Translations under genes and position numbers: made by a program
The notes under the pieces: model-generated
Told to the model about the DNA's origin: nothing
What the model saw: the letters and a program-made list of their open reading frames with translations, nothing else
The model's database searches: none
Assembly: GCF_030408595.1 (NCBI RefSeq)
Contig: NZ_CP047080.1
Coordinates: 1,199,247 to 1,263,246, forward strand
Direction: 5' to 3'
DNA from: Corynebacterium canis
GTDB lineage: Bacteria > Actinomycetota > Actinomycetes > Mycobacteriales > Mycobacteriaceae
DNA length: 64,000 nucleotides
Part shown: positions 55,153 through 62,698 of the stretch, one piece after another
How the letters are laid out: each line of letters opens with the position of its first letter
Position numbering within the stretch: position 1 is the stretch's first letter

Positions 55153-56525
55153 CCGCCCGGACAGAGAAAGACGCAGGTCAGCAGTGGATTATTTGGTCGC
55201 TGGTGGGCCTTGCCATTGCGACGATTATCACCGTGACCGTCGCCCTGACCAACCCCCTGCGTATCGACGCCCCGTCCGCCAGCCCCGGCACGAACGCTGC
55301 GGCGCGCCAGGAGCTCACCATCACGATTCAGGGATACGAATTTACCCCCGCGAGCGTGGAGGTTCCGGCGGGCACGCGCCTGCAGATCACCCTGATAAAC
55401 AATTCCACTATGGACCACGATCTGCAGATCGGTTCCGCAAACTCCGGCTTGGTCGCGCCGGGGGAGAGCGTGGAATTCGATGCGGGTGCCGTGGCGGCCA
55501 GCACCCAGGGTTATTGCACCGTCGCGGGTCATAGGGAACTCGGCATGGTGTTCGATATACGCGTGACGGGCGCGGGTGCCCAATCGGGCCATCCCGGTCA
55601 TGGCGATATCGTCGCGGGGCAGCAATCCGCCAACCCGCAGCGGGTGCCTTCGATGGCTCAGCGCATGGCCGATCCGGGCAAAGATTTCACGGCTTTCGAC
55701 GCAACGTTGCCGCCCGCGCCAAGGGAAACCGTGCATCGGGTGCGGCTGGAGATCACCGAGGAGATTCGCGAGGTCGCCCCGGGGCACAAGCAAAAACAGT
55801 GGCTTTTCAATGGCCAAGTTCCCGCCCCAACGCTTCGCGGCAAGGTCGGCGATACGTTCGAAATCACGCTGGTTAATAACGGCACCATGCCGCATTCCGT
55901 GGATTTCCACGCCGGCGAAGTCAGCCCCGATGCCGTGATGCGCGACATCGCCCCGGGTGACGAACTGGTGTACAAATTCGAGGCGCGCCGGGCCGGTATT
56001 TGGATGTACCACTGTGGCACCATGCCGATGAGCGTTCACATCGCCAATGGCATGGCCGGTTCCGTCATCATCGACCCGCCCGACCTCGACCCGGTGGACC
56101 ACGAATTCGTGCTCAATGGCACCGAAGTGTTCCTCGGGGCGGAGTCTGTCGGCGCCGATACCGCACGTGTGTTCGCAGGGCAATATGACCTCGCGGCATT
56201 CAATGGATACCCCGACCAATACCTCCATCGCCCGTTACGCGTCCGCGCCGGCGAGCGGGTGCGCCTCTGGGTGTGCAATATTGGCCCAGACCAAGCACTG
56301 AGCTTCCACGTTGTCGGCGGGCTTTTCGACACCGTGTTTATCGAAGGCCAGTACACCGTCCGGCGTGGCCTCGAACAAGGTTCCGGTGCGCAGGTATTGC
56401 CCCTATTGCCCGCCCAGGGCGGCTTTGTAGAAATGGTTTTCGACGAGCCTGGCAGCTATACCTTCCTCAACCATGTGATGACTCGCGCCGAACTCGGCCA
56501 AGCCGGAACCATTAAGGTCAGCTAG
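55149..56525 (+). CDS. Membrane-anchored three-cupredoxin protein, NirK-like copper nitrite reductase candidate
   Basis: Protein of 458 aa. One N-terminal helix (about 13-33) anchors it outside. Residues about 53-138 are an extra cupredoxin with a complete type-1 site: His in MDHDL, then YCTVAGHRELGM with Cys, His and Met. The NirK-like part follows: PHSVDFH (type-1 and type-2 His, with the conserved Asp), YHCGTMPMSVHIANGM (His, Cys, His, Met) and SFHVVGG (type-2 His). The second catalytic His of NirK cannot be placed with certainty by eye. It should reduce nitrite to NO at the cell surface, in keeping with the nar cluster; a different multicopper activity is possible. Confidence 0.75.
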   Translation: MTARTEKDAGQQWIIWSLVGLAIATIITVTVALTNPLRIDAPSASPGTNAAARQELTITIQGYEFTPASVEVPAGTRLQITLINNSTMDHDLQIGSANSGLVAPGESVEFDAGAVAASTQGYCTVAGHRELGMVFDIRVTGAGAQSGHPGHGDIVAGQQSANPQRVPSMAQRMADPGKDFTAFDATLPPAPRETVHRVRLEITEEIREVAPGHKQKQWLFNGQVPAPTLRGKVGDTFEITLVNNGTMPHSVDFHAGEVSPDAVMRDIAPGDELVYKFEARRAGIWMYHCGTMPMSVHIANGMAGSVIIDPPDLDPVDHEFVLNGTEVFLGAESVGADTARVFAGQYDLAAFNGYPDQYLHRPLRVRAGERVRLWVCNIGPDQALSFHVVGGLFDTVFIEGQYTVRRGLEQGSGAQVLPLLPAQGGFVEMVFDEPGSYTFLNHVMTRAELGQAGTIKVS

Positions 56526-57130
56526 CCTTCTGGCCGCCAGCGGGACAGCGATTCCGGGGTGTCGTAATCTTGCTCGGCCCCCGTGCCGGCCACCTGCACT
56601 ACCTGTGGAGCCGCCGCGATGAGTCTCTTCGCCGCGATATCTCGAGTATTAGGCAGCGTGTTCAATGCCTTTAGTAGCGAATCCTTGTTCCATAATGCGC
56701 ATAGCGGTTCTAGGAATCCGGCGGTGCTGCGAACCACCGCCACATCGGAATCGGCGAGCGCTGCGCTCAGGGCGGGTAGCAGCCGGGCCGCATCCGGTGC
56801 ATCCACGGCTAGGATCAGCACTCGGGTCCCGGGGGTGTTGCGCAGGGCCGCGGCCCCCGCGGCGATCCCTGCGACGGGGCCGCCAAAAGCCGGGTCTTCG
56901 CAAGTTCTTACGACACCCTCGGGGAGGGTGAATTCGCGCGGCGTGACCACCACGATTTCAGACACTTCATAGTGGGACCGCAGCTCCGCCACGATGCAAT
57001 CGATAAAGCGCAGGCCATCGCGCTCTAATTGCGCCTTGTCGCGCCCACCCATGCGCGAGTTGTGGCCGCCCGCCAAGATAATAACGTCGATTCCCGGCCC
57101 GCCGCCTATGGATGTTCGTTTCGTATCCAT
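56522..57130 (-). CDS. mobA: Molybdenum cofactor guanylyltransferase
   Basis: Start ATG 57130 gives 202 aa. ILAGGHNSRMGGRDKA near residue 18 is the GTP-binding signature and DAPDAARLLP a later nucleotide-site motif. It attaches GMP to molybdenum cofactor, forming the MGD that NarG needs. The start lies 25 nt inside moaC. Its stop shares CTAG with the convergent nirK-like gene. Confidence 0.9.
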   Translation of the reverse strand: MDTKRTSIGGGPGIDVIILAGGHNSRMGGRDKAQLERDGLRFIDCIVAELRSHYEVSEIVVVTPREFTLPEGVVRTCEDPAFGGPVAGIAAGAAALRNTPGTRVLILAVDAPDAARLLPALSAALADSDVAVVRSTAGFLEPLCALWNKDSLLKALNTLPNTRDIAAKRLIAAAPQVVQVAGTGAEQDYDTPESLSRWRPEG

Positions 57131-57582
57131 GTTCCAGACCTGCCGCCGCTTTTCGAGGTGACAAAGCAATTCCGAATATATGCACTGCGGTCTACGCCCT
57201 TCACCATATCGATGATTGCCAGCGCGGCCACGGTCACAGCGGTCAGCGCTTCCATTTCGACGCCCGTTCGGTCCGCAGTGCGCACGCTGCCGTCAATGAC
57301 CACGTGGTCGGCGTGCAATTCGATCTTGATTTCGCAGCCATGCACACCGATTGTGTGTGCGAGTGGCAGGAGTTCCGGCACCCGCTTTGCGGCGCTGATC
57401 CCGGCGATGCGAGCAACCGCAAGCACATCCCCCTTGGGCACTGTGCCATCGCGCAGGGACTGGATCACTTCCGGAGAGCATGCCACCTCGGCGTGCGCCG
57501 TGGCGTGCCGCACGCTTGGTTGCTTGCCGGAAATATCCACCATATGGGCGGCACCGTGATCGTTGAGGTGCGTGAATTTCAT
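57106..57582 (-). CDS. moaC: Cyclic pyranopterin monophosphate synthase
   Basis: Protein of 158 aa, full length. MVDISGKQPSVRHATA at the start, KGDVLAVARIAGISAAKRVPELLPLAH and LTAVTVAALAIIDMVKG are the conserved MoaC segments including the active-site Lys and His. Second step of pterin ring formation after MoaA. Follows moeA by 9 nt on the same strand. Confidence 0.96.
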   Translation of the reverse strand: MKFTHLNDHGAAHMVDISGKQPSVRHATAHAEVACSPEVIQSLRDGTVPKGDVLAVARIAGISAAKRVPELLPLAHTIGVHGCEIKIELHADHVVIDGSVRTADRTGVEMEALTAVTVAALAIIDMVKGVDRSAYIRNCFVTSKSGGRSGTWIRNEHP

Positions 57583-57591
57583 GGGGGAATC

Positions 57592-58809
57592 CTATACCAA
57601 GAGCACCCGAACGGGCTGGCCAATTGCGGTGGTACCCGTGCCGTGTGGCAGGTATGCCAAACCAGTTACCCCAGCCAGCGACGCCACGAAGTGGCTGCCC
57701 AAGCCGCTCCGATGGGAGCTGATCGCCTGAGGGGTGGTTCCGTACTTGATGCGCACCGGAATGAATCGATCGCGCTTGCTATCTGCATGGAATTCGCAAG
57801 CCGCGCTGGCCATCAGTTGCGGGCGCTCGTCCAATCCCTGCGGAACCTGACCGCTCAGGGCACGCATGAGCGGGGCCACAAATAGGTGGAAGGACACGAA
57901 TGCGCTTACCGGGTTGCCCGGCAAGCAGAGGATCGGGATCCCATCGAACGTACCTGCGCCTTGTGGCTTGCCTGGTTGCAACGCCACCTGACCGAACCAG
58001 ACATCCGGTGAAAGTAGCTCCCGCACGATGTCGAATGCACCTGCGGATATGCCGCCGGTGGTCAAAATGAGATTCGAGCCCTTAGCGGCCTCGAGGGCGG
58101 CGCGCAACGCCGCCGGAGTGTCCCCGGTGGCGGGCAGCACATGGGTCTGTGCGCCCTGCGATTGACACAATGCGGCGAGCATCGGGCTATTGGAATTGGG
58201 GATCTGCCGATCCAATTCATCGCCAGTGGCAAGGATGGAAACGCGAATAGGCTGGTGAACGGGGACGGTCGCATTGCCGGTGGATACGAGTGCGGCGATG
58301 GTCGCGGCGTCGATACGCGTGCCTTGAGCAACGGTGAGTTCCCCGATCGCGGTGTCTTCGCCCCGCATGCGAATGTGTGCGCTGGGCTTTGGGGCGGTGA
58401 ATATGGTGACCGAACTGGGGAGCGATTGTGGGCCGCGTGGGATATTGGTGTGTTCGACGGGCACAACGGCGAGGCCGGGCTCCTCTGGCACGGGCGCGCC
58501 GGTCATGATGCGGAGGGCGGCGCCCCGTCTTGGAGTTCGAACGTCTGTACCCGCGGGGATATCGCCGATGACTGGGAAGGTCCACGGGCCGGGGCCATTG
58601 AAATCCGCGTGATGGACGAGGAAACCATCCATGGCCGAATTGTGAAACGGGGGCACCGCGAGCTTCGCATATATGTTTGCCGCGAGGGTGAGGCCGAGGG
58701 CATCGCTGGGCGCCATGGTGGTTACTGGGGTCGGCGCGGTGGCGAGGCTGAGCACGGCATCGAGATGCTCGGAAAGGCTGCGTAACACGAGGAGCTCACT
58801 TTCTGTCAT
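57592..58809 (-). CDS. moeA: Molybdopterin molybdenumtransferase
   Basis: Start ATG 58809 gives 405 aa; a longer in-frame start at 58866 has no better support. MoeA motifs: PPFHNSAMDGFLV (near 51), IMTGAPVPE (near 100), TTGGISAGAFD and LPGNPVSAFVSFHLF (near 309). It inserts molybdate into adenylated molybdopterin. It is the first gene of moeA-moaC-mobA and is divergent from moaE with 37 nt between the starts. Confidence 0.94.
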   Translation of the reverse strand: MTESELLVLRSLSEHLDAVLSLATAPTPVTTMAPSDALGLTLAANIYAKLAVPPFHNSAMDGFLVHHADFNGPGPWTFPVIGDIPAGTDVRTPRRGAALRIMTGAPVPEEPGLAVVPVEHTNIPRGPQSLPSSVTIFTAPKPSAHIRMRGEDTAIGELTVAQGTRIDAATIAALVSTGNATVPVHQPIRVSILATGDELDRQIPNSNSPMLAALCQSQGAQTHVLPATGDTPAALRAALEAAKGSNLILTTGGISAGAFDIVRELLSPDVWFGQVALQPGKPQGAGTFDGIPILCLPGNPVSAFVSFHLFVAPLMRALSGQVPQGLDERPQLMASAACEFHADSKRDRFIPVRIKYGTTPQAISSHRSGLGSHFVASLAGVTGLAYLPHGTGTTAIGQPVRVLLV

Positions 58810-58846
58810 GATGTGGAAAAGCGGAACGGGAAAGGCCAGAGAGCAA

Positions 58847-59260
58847 ATGACATACGGAAGAATCACGAATTGCCCACTTACAATCGCCGAAATAGCAACA
58901 CGGGTCGCGGACGATACATCGGGTGCGATAGCCGTCTTTGATGGGCGCGTTCGTAACCATGATCACGGGCGAGAAGTCACCTCGTTGGAATACAGCGCGC
59001 ATCCCGCAGCCGAACGTATTGTGCAAGAAGTAGCGGAGGATATTCGCGAGAGATTCGGGCTGTGTGGCGTGGCAATTGTGCATCGAGTTGGCCATTTGAA
59101 CATCGGTGAAACTGCGCTCGCTGCGGCGGTGAGCAGCCCACACAGGGAAGCCGCGTTCGCGGCGCTTGCGGAGCTTGTGGATGAAGTAAAAAAGCAAGTA
59201 CCGGTGTGGAAAAAACAATACTATTCCGATGGCACATACGAATGGAGCAATTGCGCCTAG
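58847..59260 (+). CDS. moaE: Molybdopterin synthase catalytic subunit
   Basis: Start ATG 58847 (GAGAG just upstream) gives 137 aa. FDGRVRNHDHGREVTSLEY, HRVGHLNIGETAL and the active-site VPVWKKQYYSDGTYEW near the C-terminus are the MoaE hallmarks. With MoaD it adds the dithiolene sulfurs. Convergent with moaD, sharing CTAG at the stops. Confidence 0.95.
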   Translation: MTYGRITNCPLTIAEIATRVADDTSGAIAVFDGRVRNHDHGREVTSLEYSAHPAAERIVQEVAEDIRERFGLCGVAIVHRVGHLNIGETALAAAVSSPHREAAFAALAELVDEVKKQVPVWKKQYYSDGTYEWSNCA

Positions 59261-59502
59261 CCGCCAGCGAACGGGGGCAAAATATCCATCGTGCGCGCAT
59301 CGCTAAGATCCTGGTTTTCGGTGTGTGCATCATTGATAAACACTGTGCAATGCGGGTGAATACTTGCCAAGCTGGGAAATCGCTGTTCCAGCAAATCTAG
59401 GGCCTCGGCGAGCTGCGCGTTTTCGGGTATCTCTAGGGTGGTTTCGCTCGTGCCCGCAGCGTCTGCCGCAGCGGCAAAAAACCGGACCGTAATAGGGCGC
59501 AT
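59257..59502 (-). CDS. moaD: Molybdopterin synthase sulfur carrier subunit
   Basis: Protein of 81 aa with a ubiquitin-like fold and the required C-terminal Gly-Gly (ILPPFAGG) that becomes a thiocarboxylate. VRFFAAAADAAG at the start matches the family. It follows moaA by 5 nt on the same strand. Confidence 0.94.
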   Translation of the reverse strand: MRPITVRFFAAAADAAGTSETTLEIPENAQLAEALDLLEQRFPSLASIHPHCTVFINDAHTENQDLSDARTMDILPPFAGG

Positions 59503-59507
59503 ACCTG

Positions 59508-60581
59508 TTAACCTCCAATGGCGGACATCGTGCGTGTGGGTTGCAAAAAGGTGGGATCATTAATGCCGTGACCAGCAGGTTTATTCCACATGGCGGTAGT
59601 CCAAGCGGCGGCGATCTCGGCGTCGGAAGCGCCCGCACGCAGCATCGCCTTTAGATCCGTTTCGGTGTGGCTAAATAAGCAGGATCGAATGGCGCCATCG
59701 GAAGTCAGGCGGGTGCGATCGCAATCCCCGCAAAATGGTTTGGATACCGCCGCGATGACACCGATATCCCCCGTGATATCGGGATTTAGCTTGTCGGTCG
59801 CGTGCCATAGCTTCGCTGGTGCTGCGGGATCCTCGGTGTGAGCGCGCGTGAGATCGAATCGCTGTTCGAGGGTGTGTAGGATCTGTGCGGCCGTAATCAT
59901 CGAACTCTGGTTCCAAGTGTTTGGCGGCCCTAGGGGCATATGTTCGATAAAACGCAGATGGAGGTGATGGTGCAGGCAATATTCAGCGAGAGGGACAATG
60001 TCTTGCTCGTTCACCTTTGGCATCACAACCGTATTCACCTTTACCGGAGTGAGGCCCAGACGTTGCGCTGCGGCGATGCCCTGAAGGACGTCGATAAGCC
60101 TGGTGCGGCGAGTGATTTGCGAATACCTGTGCGGGTCGAGCGAATCCAAAGAAATGTTCACACGGTCCAAGCCAGCCGCGACCAGTGATGGAGCATGGCG
60201 AGCGAGACTCACACCGTTCGTAGTGATCGCAGTGGACACCGGTTTGCCCTGGTCAGTGCGCAAAGCCTTCGTGGCCGCAATGACATCGGCAAGGTGTTTG
60301 CGCAACAATGGCTCGCCGCCCGTGAAGCGGACCTTTCGAATGCCCAGGCGAGTGACGCCGATGGTGATCAGGCGGATCAATTCCGCATCCGAAAGATGCT
60401 CGGCGGTGGGGATCCACGGCAGACCCTCCGCAGGCATGCAATACGTGCAACGGAGATTACAGCGATCCGTAAGTGACACACGCAAATCGCGGGCAATGCG
60501 TCCGAAACGGTCAGTGAGGAGTCCCGCGCGTGGACTGCCGATTTCGGTCGCGCCGGGCTGGAGCGCAAACGAGGTGGTCAC
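59508..60581 (-). CDS. moaA: GTP 3',8-cyclase, radical SAM
   Basis: Protein of 357 aa starting at GTG 60581. The radical-SAM cluster motif is DRCNLRCTYCMP (near 40), followed by TGGEPLLR; the second 4Fe-4S cluster is CGDCDRTRLTSDGAIRSC near 286-303. The C-terminal Gly-Gly needed for activity is present. It makes the first pterin intermediate from GTP. Upstream gene of moaD. Confidence 0.96.
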   Translation of the reverse strand: MTTSFALQPGATEIGSPRAGLLTDRFGRIARDLRVSLTDRCNLRCTYCMPAEGLPWIPTAEHLSDAELIRLITIGVTRLGIRKVRFTGGEPLLRKHLADVIAATKALRTDQGKPVSTAITTNGVSLARHAPSLVAAGLDRVNISLDSLDPHRYSQITRRTRLIDVLQGIAAAQRLGLTPVKVNTVVMPKVNEQDIVPLAEYCLHHHLHLRFIEHMPLGPPNTWNQSSMITAAQILHTLEQRFDLTRAHTEDPAAPAKLWHATDKLNPDITGDIGVIAAVSKPFCGDCDRTRLTSDGAIRSCLFSHTETDLKAMLRAGASDAEIAAAWTTAMWNKPAGHGINDPTFLQPTRTMSAIGG

Positions 60582-60659
60582 AAGGCTAGGCTACGTGAAA
60601 ATAGGGAATAATTCCAGATAAAACCGTAGAAATTTGTGCGTTGGGTGGTGGGAGGCGGA

Positions 60660-61298
60660 CTACACGGCTTCCAGAGCTTCCGCGATGGGAACGGAACCGT
60701 CGGCCATCGTGATGACCTTGCCGAAAGTATTCCTGCGTTCGAGAACGGCGGCGAGAACTTGGGCGACGTTTGGGATCGAATTCGGTTGCGCAAAGGTGAC
60801 ATCGGTTTGGATCAGACCCGTTGCGGTGCTTGCCTCGACAAGGCGGCCCGGTTGGATAATCGTGTAATCCAGCGAGGTGTTGCGGATTAACCACTGGTCA
60901 GCGAAGAATTTGGCGATGTTGTAATTCATGATCTCCGCGAGGCCCGGGTCGGACCACCTTTCTGGTTGTGTGGCAAACACAGAAGACAGCAGGATAAACC
61001 GCTCAACACCTGCCAACTCGGCAGCTTGCATGAGCTTGACCGCGCCGAAGGCATCCACCTGCAATAAGTTTGCGCCGCGCGAGCCTGCGGTGAAATATAT
61101 CGCGTCTACGGGAGCGATGAGCTTGGATAATTCCTCAGGCGACGCCGTTAAATCGAAGGCTACGGGGGTGATATTGCTTGTAGTGGGAATGGCGGCGGGG
61201 TTTCGTGCGCCCGCAAAAACGTGATGACCTGCGGATACGAGTTCTTGGATGAGGGCTTGGGCGACGCGACCAGTGGCGCCGGCGACAAATATCTTCAT
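60660..61298 (-). CDS. NAD(P)-binding SDR-like (NmrA/YwnB type) protein
   Basis: Start ATG 61298 gives 212 aa. FVAGATGRVAQALIQELV at the N-terminus is the dinucleotide-binding Rossmann loop (GATGRV). LLSSVFATQPERW and MNYNIAKFFADQWL hold positions of the SDR catalytic Tyr-Lys region, where the Tyr-x3-Lys pattern is not exact. Family members serve as oxidoreductases or redox sensors. No link to the Moco genes is evident beyond position. Confidence 0.85.
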   Translation of the reverse strand: MKIFVAGATGRVAQALIQELVSAGHHVFAGARNPAAIPTTSNITPVAFDLTASPEELSKLIAPVDAIYFTAGSRGANLLQVDAFGAVKLMQAAELAGVERFILLSSVFATQPERWSDPGLAEIMNYNIAKFFADQWLIRNTSLDYTIIQPGRLVEASTATGLIQTDVTFAQPNSIPNVAQVLAAVLERRNTFGKVITMADGSVPIAEALEAV

Positions 61299-61617
61299 GG
61301 CGAGCAGCTTTCTGGAGATTCGGGTGAAGGGTACGCGTGTTCTTGCCACGATACTGGTGCCGGTGAGTTGGGAGGTGCGTGGTTTTACTTCGGCGAGGGA
61401 TATCGCGTGCTCACTCAGGTTATTTTTGCGTGTCGGTTGGGCGCTACATATGTTGGATGGTTGCGGGCGTAAGGTAAGGGGTTTGTTTGGTGTGGATGGT
61501 GGTGATAGATATGGCTAAAATCACATTTGGGGCGAAGCTGGGGCTTGGGTTGGAGGATGTCGGCGTGTCGACGCCGCTGTGGTTTTGGGGTTGGCTGCAT
61601 TCGGCGAACCGTGCGCG

Positions 61618-61774
61618 GGGTTGAACGGTGTCTATCGATATTTTTTACATCGAAATCCGGAATTCTGTGTAAAACATATCGCGGATGATGGCTCTAGGGG
61701 TTCCCGAATGATGAAAATTACACAGAATCCGGGTTTCGTGTGTAAAAAATTTCATGTGAAGTGCGCGACCTATT
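61618..61774 (+). repeat. 157-bp paired-hairpin element, copy 4
   Basis: Starts GGGTTGAACGGTGTCTATCG and ends CGACCTATT. Stem 1 is GATATTTTTTACA with TGTAAAACATATC, one position changed; loop and GC-rich middle also vary. The second hairpin with TTACAC/GTGTAA is intact. No clear companion element precedes it. The surrounding spacer (61299-61617, 61775-61941) shows no gene. Confidence 0.85.
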
Positions 61775-61941
61775 GCTTTGGGGTGTTGGCGGTTCGGTAA
61801 ATGTTGTCGCGATCTGTTGTTGTGGCCGATGGTTTTGTGAAACTTGCGTCTGTGCGGGGTGAATGAGGGGGTGCCGTGTTTGATCTGGGGCCCTCGATTA
61901 CTTGTGGAGCACAACGCATTGGCTGAAGAGGGGTATGATCG

Positions 61942-62253
61942 CGGCCAATATATTTCTCGGACCAAAGCTTATTATGGGAATGCCGTAGGAGCTCCGCTGA
62001 GCTTGCGAAATTGGCTACCCACGGTGAACTATGGGCGAATCGGGCTAAAGGCGTCATTTTGATGTGGTTGGTTGCTTCCAACCTATCCTCGCATCGAGGG
62101 TTGAACGGTGTCTACCGATATTTTTTACATCAAAATCCCGAAATCTGTGTAAAACATATCGCGGCGGCGGCCCAGGGCGGCCCCAGATGATGAAAATTAC
62201 ACAGAATCCGGGATTCGTGTGTAAAAAACTTCATGTGGAGGGTGCAACCTATT
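61942..62253 (+). repeat. Composite element: companion (61942-62064) and paired-hairpin copy 5 (62098-62253)
   Basis: The companion aligns over its whole length with 40211-40331 (shared CGAAATNGGCTACCCA core and later GGCGTCAT), with the central stem weakened to CCACGGT/ACTATGG. Spacing to the paired-hairpin element is 34 bp, as at 40331-40365. The 156-bp element has TGTAAAACATATC in stem 1, like copy 4, so copies 4 and 5 form a subgroup. From 62254 to 62604 I see no gene. Confidence 0.85.
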
Positions 62254-62604
62254 TCTGGAGGCGTGTTAGTGGCCATATTCCGGCGGCTACGGCGGTGGTG
62301 CACCGGGGCTCCGAGGTGAATGGGGTGCGATGCGTAGTTGGGAGCCCCGATAGGTATAAAACCAGATCTTTTTCGCGTGGAAATCGCCCGAGGGCGCCCC
62401 GAAACGGCTCGGAACCCGGCGTCCTCGGGAGAAAAACGGGTCCGGCGTTAAGTCCGGGGGTGTTTTGGGCGCGATTCAAAGGGGCCGTTTAAGGCGTTTG
62501 GGGGTACTTGGGTATGCGGAGGGGGCTTAGCGGGCCTTAAAACGCGAGATTGGAATGCGCCATATTTGATTGGGCACGATATAGCGCGATGACCAGGGAA
62601 TTTG

Positions 62605-62683
62605 CCTCCCGGACGCCAGGAGCCCAGGGAAAACCCGGCGGGCACAACCGACCTCCCGGACGCCAGGAGCCCAGGGAAAACCC
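62605..62683. repeat. Two identical 32-bp direct repeats next to fadD
   Basis: The sequence from CCTCCCGGACGCCAGGAGCC to AAAACCC occurs at 62605-62636 and again, without a change, at 62652-62683, 47 bp apart start to start. It ends 15 bp before the stop codon of the convergent-reading acyl-CoA synthetase gene. Confidence 0.85.
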
Positions 62684-62698
62684 AAACCACCCCACCAC

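Noticed and set aside
62605..62683. Two 32-bp repeats as a minimal CRISPR
   Set aside because: Only two copies, a 15-bp gap and no cas genes.
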